This document shows positions 26,048 through 35,326 of a stretch of DNA of 64,000 bases, one piece after another. A program made the translations under genes and the position numbers. The first letter of the stretch is position 1. Each line of letters starts with the position of its first letter. Below the pieces are notes generated by a model that made no database searches, was not told the origin of the DNA, and worked only from the letters and a program-made list of their open reading frames with translations. Origin of the DNA: Loktanella sp. Alg231-35 (GTDB taxonomy: Bacteria; Pseudomonadota; Alphaproteobacteria; Rhodobacterales; Rhodobacteraceae); the NCBI RefSeq assembly GCF_900143545.1, contig NZ_FREV01000004.1:248001-312000 (forward strand). The letters are read 5' to 3'.

Positions 26048-26049
26048 GT

Positions 26050-26796
26050 TTGCCATTTGACCTAGGCCCCGGCACGGCGGCGGCCCTCGCATTTGCTTTG
26101 CTGGGGGCCGCTTTCGTCCGGGGTTATTCGGGTTTTGGGTTCTCGGCGATCTTCATTGCCTTTGCAGCCCTTCTGACAAACCCGCTCCCTCTCATTCCGG
26201 TGGTCTTTGCATGCGAAATGTTGATGACAGTCTTTCAGGCCCGCGGCATTCGCGGACACATAGACTGGCGTCGGGTTTTGTGGCTGTTGGCGGGGGCTGC
26301 CATCGCTCTGCCTATGTCGGTTTCGTTCATGCTGTCGGTGGGAGAGGGCACAGTACGGGTCGTAATCTCGTGCATCATTTTGGTATTGTCGCTGGTGCTA
26401 TTGTCGGGCTGGACCTTGCAGCGCAAGATCGGCCCGGTAGGGCACAGCGGCGTTGGCATCATTTCAGGCATCTGCAACAGCGCGGGGATCGGCGGCTTGC
26501 CAGTCGCGGCATTCATGTCAGCGCAACCGATGGAAGCCGCCGTGTTTCGCGGCACGATGATTGTCTACCTCACAGGGCTCGATATGATCACCATGCCGTT
26601 TCTCTGGGCAGGCGGTCTGGTGACATGGGACACAGCGCGCGGCATCGCACTGGCCTTCCCAATGCTGGCATTGGGCGTTTGGCTGGGTGGTCGTCAATTT
26701 TTGGCAGCGTCCCCTTCGACATTTCGACGCTTTGCGGTGATGCTGCTTTTGGCGCTGTCCATTCTGGGACTGCTGCGCGCAATCATAAGGATATGA
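26050..26796 (+). CDS. TauE/SafE-family sulfite/organosulfonate exporter (first copy)
   Basis: A 248-residue membrane protein with about 7-8 hydrophobic helices in two related halves. The start is a TTG two bases after the xsc stop. The first helix carries FVRGYSGFGFSAIFIAFAAL and the second half GIISGICNSAGIGGLPVAAF, the twin glycine-rich motifs of the TauE/SafE family. It likely exports sulfite made by Xsc or the sulfate made from it. Being sandwiched between xsc and pta supports that. Confidence 0.85.
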   Translation: MPFDLGPGTAAALAFALLGAAFVRGYSGFGFSAIFIAFAALLTNPLPLIPVVFACEMLMTVFQARGIRGHIDWRRVLWLLAGAAIALPMSVSFMLSVGEGTVRVVISCIILVLSLVLLSGWTLQRKIGPVGHSGVGIISGICNSAGIGGLPVAAFMSAQPMEAAVFRGTMIVYLTGLDMITMPFLWAGGLVTWDTARGIALAFPMLALGVWLGGRQFLAASPSTFRRFAVMLLLALSILGLLRAIIRI

Positions 26797-26797
26797 C

Positions 26798-27733
26798 ATG
26801 AGTTCCCCGTTTCTTTCCAATCGAGAAGCCGTTGCCCCTGCCGATCTGATTGTCCGCGCCCAAGGCTTCGGCGCGCCACGCGTCGCAATTGCCCGCGCAG
26901 GATCACCCTTGCCAATGGAGGCGGCAGAGGACGCCACCAAAGCAGGCATCATGACCCCCGTGTTTGTAGGCGAGGCGGATATGATCCGCGCTGAGGCGGA
27001 CAAACTTGATTGGGACATTTCTGGTTACGCTTTGCACGACACCACAGGAGAGGGAGAGGCAGGCCAGACCGCCGCCGCCCTTTGCGGTGCAGGTGAGGCT
27101 GATGTTCTGATGAAAGGTCAGTTACACACCGACGTCTTTATGAAGTCCGCCGTCAGCCGCAATGCAGGTCTGCGCACCGGGGCACGTTTTGTTCATATAT
27201 TTCACATTTCGCACCCTGACGGCGGCAAGCCGATCCTGATCTCAGATGCGGCCGTGAACGTGACCCCCGATCTGACGACCCGGCAGTCCTCGATTATTGA
27301 GGTCAAGAACCTGCTGAATAAGCTGGGCAATGACCGGCCCAAGATCGCGATCCTGTCGGCCACGGAAAGTGCTATCCCCTCCGTTCCTTCTTCGATGGAC
27401 GGCAAGGCCTTGGCAGATTGGGCAAAAGAAAACGTAGCGGGTATCGACGTGTCCGGCCCGTTGGCACTCGACCTCATCATGTCGCCCGAGGCCGTTGCGA
27501 CCAAGAAACTGACCGACGATCCGGTTGCAGGCAATGCTGACGCAATCATCGTGCCTGATATCGTTTCGGGCAACGCTTTGTTCAAAGCCTTCGTCTATCT
27601 CACCGGCGGCTGTGCGGCCGGGGTCGTGACCGGGGCAAAGGTCCCGATCCTGTTAACCTCGCGCGCCGACCCACCTGCGGCGCGTATCGCATCAGCGGCT
27701 CTTGCTGCCATCAGCTGCGGTCTGCCAAAATGA
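26798..27733 (+). CDS. pta: Phosphate acetyltransferase
   Basis: A 311-residue short-form phosphotransacetylase (PTA_PTB family). It converts acetyl phosphate from Xsc plus CoA to acetyl-CoA, the carbon entry into metabolism. Visible are DVLMKGQLHTDVFMKS, the SDAAVNVTPDL motif, IAILSATESAIPSVPSSMDG and the C-terminal GGCAAGVVTGAKVPILLTSR. It overlaps ackA by 4 bases (ATGA). A phosphate butyryltransferase role is less likely given the taurine context. Confidence 0.92.
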   Translation: MSSPFLSNREAVAPADLIVRAQGFGAPRVAIARAGSPLPMEAAEDATKAGIMTPVFVGEADMIRAEADKLDWDISGYALHDTTGEGEAGQTAAALCGAGEADVLMKGQLHTDVFMKSAVSRNAGLRTGARFVHIFHISHPDGGKPILISDAAVNVTPDLTTRQSSIIEVKNLLNKLGNDRPKIAILSATESAIPSVPSSMDGKALADWAKENVAGIDVSGPLALDLIMSPEAVATKKLTDDPVAGNADAIIVPDIVSGNALFKAFVYLTGGCAAGVVTGAKVPILLTSRADPPAARIASAALAAISCGLPK

Positions 27734-28794
27734 TCCTGGTTCTGAACGCTGGCTCCTCCTCGTTGAAGATCGAGGTATTTGATGAGGGCTTAGGCTCTGT
27801 CATCTCGGGCCGCGTGACGAACCTTGGCACGTCGGGTGAACTCAAGCTGGGCAAGACAGCTTCGCCAGTGGAAACCCGCGACCACGCTCTTGCGTTGAAG
27901 CTGATGCTGGCCGCCTTGGCAGAGTCTGGTTTTCCCATCTCATCATTCACCGCCGCAGCACATCGCATTGTGCATGGCGGCACTGTATTGACCCAACCCG
28001 CACGGCTGCGTCCGCCCGTGATTGCGACCATCGAAAGCGTGATCCCCTTGGCCCCGTTGCACAATCCCAACAACCTTGCAGGGGTCTATGCACTGCAAGA
28101 GACGGCACCCGACTTGCCACAATACTGCAGCTTTGGCACGGCCTTCCATGCAACAAACCCCGCGGTCGCCACCCGCTATGCCATTCCCCAAACCCACCAC
28201 GACGCAGGCATCCGCCGGTATGGGTTTCACGGGCTGTCCTACGCCAATATGGTGGCAGAATTCGGCGATGCACTGCCTGCCCATCTGCTGGCATTCCACC
28301 TTGGTAATGGGGCCAGTCTTTGTGCCATCCAAAATGGCCAATCCATCGCCACATCAATGGGGTATTCGCCGCTGTCCGGCCTGACTATGGGCACACGCTC
28401 TGGCGACATCGACGGGGCCGCAGTGCTGCGCATGTCCAAATCGCTGGGCGAGGATGAGACCGACCGATTGCTCAACAAGAACGCTGGCCTGCCGGCGCTT
28501 GCCGGTGACAACAACATGAAAACCCTGCTGGAGCGTGACGACGACGCCGCCAAATTCGCTGTCGAGCATTTCTGCTATTGGGCGGCCCGCCATGCCGGGT
28601 CTGCCGTGGTTGCAATGGGTGGATTGGACGCCGTCGCCTTTACTGGCGGCATCGGCGAAAATGCAGCCCCTATTCGTAACCGGATCATGGCGTTGCTCTC
28701 TTGCTTTGGCGACGTACCGGTCCATGTGATCGCCGCTGATGAAGAAAAGCAAATCGCCCGCGATGCCCTTGCCCTGATCGCAGAGGGTCGTTGA
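27730..28794 (+). CDS. ackA: Acetate kinase-like protein, possible loss of a catalytic Asp
   Basis: A 354-residue ASKHA-fold protein, shorter than the common 395-405. It should interconvert acetyl phosphate and acetate with ATP gain. Conserved parts are NAGSSSLKIEVF, AHRIVHGG, PLAPLHNPNNL, RRYGFHGLSY, GLTMGTRSGDIDG, AFTGGIGENA and the C-terminal AADEEKQIA. At residue 136 the usual FDTAFH motif reads FGTAFH: the aspartate known as Asp148 in the Methanosarcina enzyme is Gly, from codon GGC at 28135-28137. Activity may be lost, or a base may be miscalled. It is coupled to pta and to the second TauE-like gene. Confidence 0.85.
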   Translation: MILVLNAGSSSLKIEVFDEGLGSVISGRVTNLGTSGELKLGKTASPVETRDHALALKLMLAALAESGFPISSFTAAAHRIVHGGTVLTQPARLRPPVIATIESVIPLAPLHNPNNLAGVYALQETAPDLPQYCSFGTAFHATNPAVATRYAIPQTHHDAGIRRYGFHGLSYANMVAEFGDALPAHLLAFHLGNGASLCAIQNGQSIATSMGYSPLSGLTMGTRSGDIDGAAVLRMSKSLGEDETDRLLNKNAGLPALAGDNNMKTLLERDDDAAKFAVEHFCYWAARHAGSAVVAMGGLDAVAFTGGIGENAAPIRNRIMALLSCFGDVPVHVIAADEEKQIARDALALIAEGR

Positions 28795-29559
28795 ATGCTT
28801 GATAGCCTGCTGACATTGACCGATCTGACCGCGCAGGAGTTTGCAATCCTGACCAGCATCGTGGCGGTCGCGGGGATCGTGCGCGGGTTTTCGGGCTTTG
28901 CGCTGTCGGCCATCGTGATGGCCTCTGCGGTGATCATCCTGCCCCCGGTGCAGCTAATCCCTATTTGCTGGTGGCTTGAGATGACGGCCTCGGTGCTGAT
29001 GGCCAAAGGCGGCTGGCAAGAGGCGGATCGCGGCGTCGTGCTGGGGCTCGTGATCGGGTCATCGGTCGGTGTGCCCTTCGGCTTGATGCTGACCACATCC
29101 ATTTCGCCGGAACTCAGCAAACTCCTCGCTTTGCTGCTGATCATCACGCTGGCATTGACACAACTTGCCAAGATCCGACTGCCGTTTCTGGCGACCAAAC
29201 CGGGGCTTTATGGTTCTGGCCTGCTTGCTGGCATTGTCACTGGCATTGCCAGCATCGGCGGCATGGTCATAGCCATCTATGTGCTGTCGCAAGATGCACC
29301 CGCTGCCAAGATGCGCGCCGCATTGGTGCTGTTTCTCTTCGTCAGTTCTCTTACATCAATGATCATGTTACTTTGGTTCGGCGTCATGGACAGCAGCGCT
29401 GTTGCGCGCGGTCTCGCCCTCGCCATCCCCACCGCTGTGGGTGTTTTCATTGGGCAATGGCTCTTCACGCCGCGCTTTGCCCCCTACTATCGTCCATTCT
29501 GCCTGTCGTTGCTTTGCACATTGGCAGGTGCCGCCCTCGTCCGCACGCAAATCGCTTGA
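28795..29559 (+). CDS. TauE/SafE-family exporter (second copy)
   Basis: A 254-residue membrane protein starting directly after the ackA stop. It has the paired family motifs GIVRGFSGFALSAIVMASAV near residues 27-46 and GLLAGIVTGIASIGGMVIAI in the second half, with about 7-8 helices. It is clearly diverged from the first copy, so not a recent duplication. It precedes soeA by 11 bases, so it may export sulfate made by SoeABC, while the first copy handles sulfite; this division is inferred. Confidence 0.84.
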   Translation: MLDSLLTLTDLTAQEFAILTSIVAVAGIVRGFSGFALSAIVMASAVIILPPVQLIPICWWLEMTASVLMAKGGWQEADRGVVLGLVIGSSVGVPFGLMLTTSISPELSKLLALLLIITLALTQLAKIRLPFLATKPGLYGSGLLAGIVTGIASIGGMVIAIYVLSQDAPAAKMRAALVLFLFVSSLTSMIMLLWFGVMDSSAVARGLALAIPTAVGVFIGQWLFTPRFAPYYRPFCLSLLCTLAGAALVRTQIA

Positions 29560-29570
29560 AAGGTTCGCTC

Positions 29571-32396
29571 ATGTCTTTGGATCAACCCCAACTGGATACT
29601 TCGCCCGCTGTCTCGGATGAGGTGCGCAAAACGACCTGCTACATGTGTGCCTGCCGCTGCGGGATCAACGTCCATATGAAGGACGGCAAGGTCGCTTACA
29701 TCGAAGGCAACAAGGATCACCCTGTCAATCAAGGGGTTCTCTGCGCCAAGGGTTCGGCCGGCATCATGCAGCACAACGCACCTTCGCGACTCCGGGCACC
29801 GCTCAAGCGCGTGGGCGAACGTGGATCGGGTGAATTTGAAGAAATCTCATGGGAAGAAGCCCTGACCATGGCCACCGATTGGTTAAAGCCAATCCGCGAA
29901 CAGAACCCCGAAAAGCTGGCGTTCTTTACCGGCCGTGACCAATCGCAGTCTTTCACTGGTTTCTGGGCACAAGGGTTCGGCACGCCAAATTTTGCTGCCC
30001 ACGGCGGGTTCTGTTCTGTGAATATGGCTGCCGCTGGCATCTACACGATGGGCGGGGCGTTCTGGGAGTTTGGCCAGCCGGATTGGGACCATACCAAACT
30101 GTTCATGCTGTTCGGTGTCGCCGAGGACCACGACAGCAACCCCATCAAGATGGGCATCGGCAAGATTAAAGAACGCGGCGCCCGGATGATTGGGGTGAAC
30201 CCGATCCGTACGGGCTATAACGCTGTGGCCGACGATTGGGTGGGAATTACACCCGGCACAGATGGTTTGTTCATCCTCGCGATGGTTCACTGCCTGATGA
30301 AAGCAGGCAAGGTCGATCTGGAGTATCTGGCGCGCTTTACCAACGCGTCCGTGTTGATCAATGAAGATCCCAAGTCAGAACAATTCGGCCTGTTCCTGCG
30401 CGACAAGGACGGTCAACCGCAGGTCATCGACCGGAACACCGGAAAACTGGCCCCGTGGAACGGCAAAGGGGTGGAGCCTGATCTGGCAGGCACGCACCGT
30501 GCCAAGGGCGTCACACACCGCCCTGTGTTCCACCAGATGGCAGACCGCTACCTGTCCGACGAATACGCACCCGAAGCGGTCGCCGACCGCTGCGGCATCC
30601 CGGCCCAGCGCATTCGTGCATTGGCAGCTGACCTCGCGCGTGTGGCCTTTGATGAAGCGATTGAGCTAGATCGCCCATGGACCGACTTCCGCGGCAAGAA
30701 GCATGATAAAATGGTCGGTCGCCCTGTTAGCTTCCACGCAATGCGCGGTATCTCGGCGCACTCCAACGGGTTCCAGACCTGCCGCGCGCTACATGTGCTA
30801 CAAATCATCCTTGGTTCGGTCGAGGTGCCCGGCGGCATGCGTTTCAAACCACCCTACCCCAAGCCCGCGACAGCACACCCCAAGCCGCACGGAAAAGTCA
30901 CACCCGGCGCAGCACTTGATGGTCCGCACCTTGGCTATACCCAAGGCCCCGAAGACCTTTTGCTGCATGACGATGGCAGCCCCAAGCGGATCGACAAGGC
31001 CTACACATGGGAAAACCCGATGTCCGCCCACGGTCTGATGCATATGGTGATTTCTAACGCCCACGCGGGCGTGCCTTACAAGATCGATACGCTGTTTATG
31101 TATATGGCGAATATGTCGTGGAACTCGTCCATGAACACTGGCGGCGTGACCAAGATGCTGACGGATAAGGACGAAAACGGCGACTACGTGATCCCTCATA
31201 TTATCTATTCCGACGCCTATTCGTCGGAAATGGTGGCCTACGCAGACTTGATCTTCCCTGACACCACCTATCTGGAGCGGCACGATTGCATCTCACTGCT
31301 TGACCGCCCGATCTGCGAAGCAGACGGCGTGGCCGACGCGATCCGCTGGCCTGTGGTAGAACCCGACCGCGATGTGCGCGGCTTTCAATCGGTACTTTGT
31401 GATCTGGGCGCGCGTCTGGGCATGCCGGGTTTCGTGAATGAAGACGGCAGCCAGAAGTATCAAGACTATGCCGATTACATCACCAACCACATCCGCCGCC
31501 CCGGCGTTGGCCCGCTGGCAGGTTTCCGCAATGAGGACGGGTCCGGCAAAGGCCGTGGTGACGTGAACCCCAATCAGATCCAGAACTACATCGACAACGG
31601 TGGCTTCTGGTTGGAACATGTCCCTGAAAACGCTTCCTACTACAAACCGTTCAGCATGGATTATCAAGACTGGGCAGTGAAGATGGGCTTTTACGATGCG
31701 GTCCAACCCTACATCTTCCAGCTTTACGTCGAACCGCTGCGCAAATTCCAAGCGGCGGCAGAGGGTATTGGCGAACGGCAACCGCCCGAACATTTACGTG
31801 AGCGGCTCAAGGTCACAATGGATCCACTGCCCATCTGGTATGGCGCGCTGGAGGATGATCAGGTTGATCTGGATGAATACCCCGTCCACGCACTGACCCA
31901 ACGCCCCATGGCGATGTACCACTCTTGGGGCACGCAAAACGCTTGGCTGCGGCAAATCCACGGGCATAATCCGCTTTATGTGCCGACCAAGATTTGGGAG
32001 GCAAATGGCTTTGCAGAAGGCGACTGGGCCAAGGTCAGTTCCGCGCACGGCTCCATCGTTGTGCCGGTGGCACATCAAGCCTCGTTGAACGCCAACACCG
32101 TCTGGACATGGAACGCCATCGGTAAACGCAAAGGGGCATGGGCGCTGGATGAAGGGGCGACAGAGGCCACAAAAGGCTTCCTGCTGAACCATCTTATCCA
32201 CGAATTGCTGCCACCCAAAGGCGACGGTCTGAGATGGGCCAACTCTGATCCCGTCACAGGCCAAGCGGCATGGTTCGACTTGCGCGTGAAGATTGAAAAA
32301 TCCGCCGTCCCGAATGAAGCACAGCCCGCCATGCCAGCGATCAAATCGCCAGTCGGCAAAGGGCCGAGCGAGCTGGATTGGAAGGTGGGTAAATGA
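29571..32396 (+). CDS. soeA: Sulfite dehydrogenase (quinone) molybdopterin subunit
   Basis: A 941-residue molybdopterin-guanine-dinucleotide oxidoreductase without a Tat signal, so cytoplasmic, as in SoeA. An N-terminal [4Fe-4S] site uses Cys23, Cys26, Cys30 and Cys58. The probable Mo ligand is the Cys in AAHGGFCSVNMAAAG (about residue 148). The C terminus has the MopB-binding domain (about 770-900: HALTQRPMAMYHSWGTQNAW). The ATG at 29571 has AAAGG upstream; longer frames overlap the TauE gene. With SoeB and SoeC it oxidises sulfite from Xsc to sulfate and passes electrons to quinone. Confidence 0.9.
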   Translation: MSLDQPQLDTSPAVSDEVRKTTCYMCACRCGINVHMKDGKVAYIEGNKDHPVNQGVLCAKGSAGIMQHNAPSRLRAPLKRVGERGSGEFEEISWEEALTMATDWLKPIREQNPEKLAFFTGRDQSQSFTGFWAQGFGTPNFAAHGGFCSVNMAAAGIYTMGGAFWEFGQPDWDHTKLFMLFGVAEDHDSNPIKMGIGKIKERGARMIGVNPIRTGYNAVADDWVGITPGTDGLFILAMVHCLMKAGKVDLEYLARFTNASVLINEDPKSEQFGLFLRDKDGQPQVIDRNTGKLAPWNGKGVEPDLAGTHRAKGVTHRPVFHQMADRYLSDEYAPEAVADRCGIPAQRIRALAADLARVAFDEAIELDRPWTDFRGKKHDKMVGRPVSFHAMRGISAHSNGFQTCRALHVLQIILGSVEVPGGMRFKPPYPKPATAHPKPHGKVTPGAALDGPHLGYTQGPEDLLLHDDGSPKRIDKAYTWENPMSAHGLMHMVISNAHAGVPYKIDTLFMYMANMSWNSSMNTGGVTKMLTDKDENGDYVIPHIIYSDAYSSEMVAYADLIFPDTTYLERHDCISLLDRPICEADGVADAIRWPVVEPDRDVRGFQSVLCDLGARLGMPGFVNEDGSQKYQDYADYITNHIRRPGVGPLAGFRNEDGSGKGRGDVNPNQIQNYIDNGGFWLEHVPENASYYKPFSMDYQDWAVKMGFYDAVQPYIFQLYVEPLRKFQAAAEGIGERQPPEHLRERLKVTMDPLPIWYGALEDDQVDLDEYPVHALTQRPMAMYHSWGTQNAWLRQIHGHNPLYVPTKIWEANGFAEGDWAKVSSAHGSIVVPVAHQASLNANTVWTWNAIGKRKGAWALDEGATEATKGFLLNHLIHELLPPKGDGLRWANSDPVTGQAAWFDLRVKIEKSAVPNEAQPAMPAIKSPVGKGPSELDWKVGK

Positions 32397-32542
32397 CAAA
32401 CCTCCAAGTCCTCCTGCTAATCGCCGCGTTCCTGACGCTCACTGTGGGCAGCTTCATCTACTACATCGCAACATGGGACGCCGACAAAGAACAACCGATT
32501 GGCCAGCTAGCGCCAGCATTCATCGAAGGGGCCGCAACATGA
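32393..32542 (+). CDS. 49-residue single-span membrane protein between soeA and soeB
   Basis: A short frame fused by ATGA overlaps to both soeA (32393) and soeB (32539). The peptide begins MTNLQVLLLIAAFLTLTVGS, one clear transmembrane helix (about 4-25), followed by a polar tail with YYIATWDADKEQPIGQ and APAFIEGAAT. The 4-base overlaps on both sides argue that it is translated. Its place between catalytic and Fe-S subunits suggests a small accessory or assembly subunit of the sulfite dehydrogenase, comparable in size to other tiny respiratory subunits. No family is recognised. Confidence 0.75.
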   Translation: MTNLQVLLLIAAFLTLTVGSFIYYIATWDADKEQPIGQLAPAFIEGAAT

Positions 32543-33300
32543 CCCAACTGCCACCACTATCCGCCAAAAAACTGGGATTGGTCATTGATCTGGACACCTG
32601 CGTCGGCTGTCATGCCTGTGTGGTGTCCTGCAAAGGCTGGAACACGGAAAACTACGGCGCGCCGCTGTCTGACCAACAGGCTTATGGGGCGAACCCCTCG
32701 GGCACCTTTCTAAACCGTGTCCATTCATTTGAGGTGCAGCCAGAGCAAGGCGAGGCACAACTGATCCACTTCCCCAAGTCCTGCCTGCATTGCGAGGACG
32801 CGCCTTGCGTGACCGTCTGCCCAACCGGGGCGAGCTACAAGCGAACTGAGGACGGGATCGTGCTGGTCAACGAAAGTGACTGCATCGGATGTGGTCTTTG
32901 TGCTTGGGCCTGCCCATATGGCGCGCGTGAGCTGGACGCCAAAGAAGGCGTGATGAAGAAATGCACGCTGTGCGTTGACCGTATCTATAACGAAAACCTT
33001 CCCGAAGAAGACCGGCAGCCAGCTTGTGTGCGGACCTGCCCTGCAGGTGCGCGCCACTTTGGCGATTTGGGTGATGAAAACAGCGATGTGTCGCAACTGG
33101 TCGCCGAACGCGGCGGGTTCGATCTGATGCCCGAACAAGGCACCAAGCCGGTCAACAAATACCTGCCACCGCGTCCCAAGGACGAAATGCCGGAATTTGA
33201 CGTGCTGGCCCCCTATCTGGAACCTGTCGCCCAAGACGGCAAAGGTTTCGTCGGTTGGCTTGATAAAGCCCTGTCCGCTATGCCCGGAGGAGCAAAATAA
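32539..33300 (+). CDS. soeB: Sulfite dehydrogenase Fe-S subunit
   Basis: A 253-residue ferredoxin-like electron-transfer protein of the DmsB/NrfC type. It carries four Cys clusters that can bind [4Fe-4S] centres: CVGCHACVVSCKGWN, SCLHCEDAPCVTVCPTGA, CIGCGLCAWACPYGA and CTLCVDRIYN with a later CVRTCPAGARHFGD. It relays electrons from SoeA to SoeC. The C-terminal part ends in a proline-rich stretch (LPPRPKDEMPEFD). Its start overlaps the small membrane-protein gene by 4 bases and its stop overlaps soeC by 1. Confidence 0.92.
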   Translation: MTQLPPLSAKKLGLVIDLDTCVGCHACVVSCKGWNTENYGAPLSDQQAYGANPSGTFLNRVHSFEVQPEQGEAQLIHFPKSCLHCEDAPCVTVCPTGASYKRTEDGIVLVNESDCIGCGLCAWACPYGARELDAKEGVMKKCTLCVDRIYNENLPEEDRQPACVRTCPAGARHFGDLGDENSDVSQLVAERGGFDLMPEQGTKPVNKYLPPRPKDEMPEFDVLAPYLEPVAQDGKGFVGWLDKALSAMPGGAK

Positions 33301-34172
33301 TGCATCCCGCGAATTCAGTCATTCTTTTCAATACCTTCTCTGGCCTCGGCTTTGGCCTGTTGTTCTGGCTGGGGATGGGCGTCATTGTTCCAACAGGGAC
33401 AAGCGCATTCATCTGGTTTGCCATCGCCTATCTCTTTGCGGTTGGTGGTTTGATCGCCTCAACCTTCCATCTTGGCCACCCAGAGCGGGCGATCAAGGCG
33501 TTCAGCCAATGGAAAACCAGCTGGCTAAGCCGTGAAGGCGTTTGCGCTGTTTTCGCCCTGATCGTCATGGCGATTTATGGCGCGGGGTTGGTCTTTGCCG
33601 GCGCGCGGCTTGGCATCACTGGCTTTATCGGCGCGATCGCTTCGCTTGGTGTCGTGTTCACGACATCGATGATTTACACCCAGATGAAGACCGTGCCGCG
33701 TTGGCGGCATTGGACAACACCAGCCATGTATCTGATGCTCTCCTTGGGTGGTGGTGCGCTGTTGGCTGGTCAAATCAAGATCGCAGCCGTTCTGCTGATT
33801 GCGGGTGGCATCTTGCAGATGTTTGCCTGGGGCAGCGGAGATACACGGTTCAAGGCATCCGGCACCACCATGGAAAGCGCCACTGGACTAGGCCACATTG
33901 GCACGGTCCGTGCGTTTGAACCGCCACATACAGGGACCAACTATCTGATGCGTGAATTTATCCATCAGGTGGGTCGCAAGCATGTTGAAAAGCTGCGGAT
34001 CATTACCATCGGGCTGGCGTTTTTGCTGCCCGTGGTCCTGCTGATCTTGCCGTTCAGCCATGTTTTTGCCGCCCTCGCAGTGGTGAGCCATATCGCAGGT
34101 GTGCTGACCTTGCGCTGGCTGTTCTTTGCACAGGCCGAGCATGTGGTTGGACTTTATTACGGCAAGCGTTAA
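33300..34172 (+). CDS. soeC: Sulfite dehydrogenase membrane anchor, DmsC-like
   Basis: A 290-residue membrane protein with about eight helices, matching the DmsC family of quinone-reactive anchors. Distinct features are MHPANSVILFNTFSGLGFGL at the N terminus, STFHLGHPERAIKAFSQWKT, WLSREG and a C-terminal RWLFFAQAEHVVGLYYGKR. Histidines in HLGHPERA and elsewhere may take part in the quinone site. It completes soeABC and is the last gene of the long xsc operon, ending beside a palindromic repeat. Confidence 0.9.
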   Translation: MHPANSVILFNTFSGLGFGLLFWLGMGVIVPTGTSAFIWFAIAYLFAVGGLIASTFHLGHPERAIKAFSQWKTSWLSREGVCAVFALIVMAIYGAGLVFAGARLGITGFIGAIASLGVVFTTSMIYTQMKTVPRWRHWTTPAMYLMLSLGGGALLAGQIKIAAVLLIAGGILQMFAWGSGDTRFKASGTTMESATGLGHIGTVRAFEPPHTGTNYLMREFIHQVGRKHVEKLRIITIGLAFLLPVVLLILPFSHVFAALAVVSHIAGVLTLRWLFFAQAEHVVGLYYGKR

Positions 34173-34180
34173 GAGCGTGC

Positions 34181-34216
34181 GGGTTTCACCCAACTTGCAT
34201 AGGGTGGGTGAAACCC
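34181..34216. repeat. Palindromic intergenic repeat (copy 2), possible bidirectional terminator
   Basis: Arms GGGTTTCACCCA (34181-34192) and TGGGTGAAACCC (34205-34216) are perfectly complementary with a 12-base centre. It lies between the convergent soeC and sugar ABC ATPase genes and shares the GGTGGGT/ACCCACC core with the other three copies. Confidence 0.8.
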
Positions 34217-34261
34217 ACCTTGATCAAGGCGCGGCAAGTTTGGAGGTCAATTTGTCCAGGT

Positions 34262-35323
34262 TCAGCCTCTGATCCGCTGCTCGGTCTCTGCGTCAAAAAG
34301 GTAAATCCGGCTCGCATCGATCTCGATCCCGACCGTGGCCCCTTCGTCGCTGCGCACGTCCCCGCGCTCTTCCACAACGATCCGCTCACCGCTCGCGCTG
34401 GTCAGATAGGCGAATGATACACCGCCAAGGCTCTCTGTCATCTCGACCGTATGCGTATCACCTGCCGGATCAATCGTGATGTGTTCCGGGCGGGCACCCA
34501 CGCTAAGCGCCTTTCCCTCATATGCGGCATTGATCATCCCGTCATAAGTGGCCGCGAGGCCGGGGGCCTCTACGGCGCCGCCTTTGGCGGTGCCATTCAC
34601 AAAATTCATCGCCGGAGAGCCTATAAAGCCCGCCACGAATTTGTTGTCCGGATCACGATACAGATCCATCGGCGCGCCAACCTGTTCGATCACGCCCAAA
34701 CGCAGCACGACGATCTTATCGGCGAGCGTCATCGCCTCAACCTGATCGTGGGTCACATAGATCATCGTTGCGCCGATTTCTTTATGCAAGCGCGCGATTT
34801 CGACCCGCATCTCTACCCGCAATTCGGCATCGAGGTTTGAAAGCGGTTCATCAAACAAGAACACTTCAGGACCACGGACAATCGCACGGCCAATGGACAC
34901 ACGCTGGCGCTGACCACCGGACAAGGCGGCAGGTTTACGTTCGAGATAAGGCTCGAGTTTCAGGATGCGAGTCGCCTCGGCAACCTTTTCTTCGATCTCG
35001 GGCTTGGGGTGGCCATTCATTTTCAGGCCGAACCCCATGTTATCCTTCACCGTCATATGCGGATAGAGTGCGTAGGTCTGGAAAACCATGGCCACACCAC
35101 GCTCTGACGGATCCATGCGGGTCACGTCGCGGGTGCCGATGTTCATCTGGCCTTCGGTTGTTTCTTCCAGACCGGCGACCATCCGCAGCAAGGTGGATTT
35201 ACCACAGCCCGACGGACCAACAAAAACGCAGAACTCACCGTCTTCAATCTCGAGGTCGATTCCGTGGATGACCTGCACATCGCCGTAGCGTTTGATCACT
35301 TTATTCAGCGTAACACCTGACAT
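34262..35323 (-). CDS. Sugar ABC transporter ATP-binding protein (UgpC/MsmX class)
   Basis: A 353-residue CUT1-type ATPase. The nucleotide-binding domain (1-235) has Walker A GPSGCGKSTLL, Q-loop MVFQTYALYPHMTV, signature [16 protein letters not shown], Walker B VFLFDEPLSNLD and THDQVEAMTLADK. The C-terminal TOBE/OB domain (about 240-353) includes VGARPEHI. It should power the importer whose binding protein and permeases are encoded divergently from 36293. It is followed upstream on the same strand by an IclR regulator, 3 bases away. Confidence 0.92.
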   Translation of the reverse strand: MSGVTLNKVIKRYGDVQVIHGIDLEIEDGEFCVFVGPSGCGKSTLLRMVAGLEETTEGQMNIGTRDVTRMDPSERGVAMVFQTYALYPHMTVKDNMGFGLKMNGHPKPEIEEKVAEATRILKLEPYLERKPAALSGGQRQRVSIGRAIVRGPEVFLFDEPLSNLDAELRVEMRVEIARLHKEIGATMIYVTHDQVEAMTLADKIVVLRLGVIEQVGAPMDLYRDPDNKFVAGFIGSPAMNFVNGTAKGGAVEAPGLAATYDGMINAAYEGKALSVGARPEHITIDPAGDTHTVEMTESLGGVSFAYLTSASGERIVVEERGDVRSDEGATVGIEIDASRIYLFDAETEQRIRG

Positions 35324-35326
35324 GGC

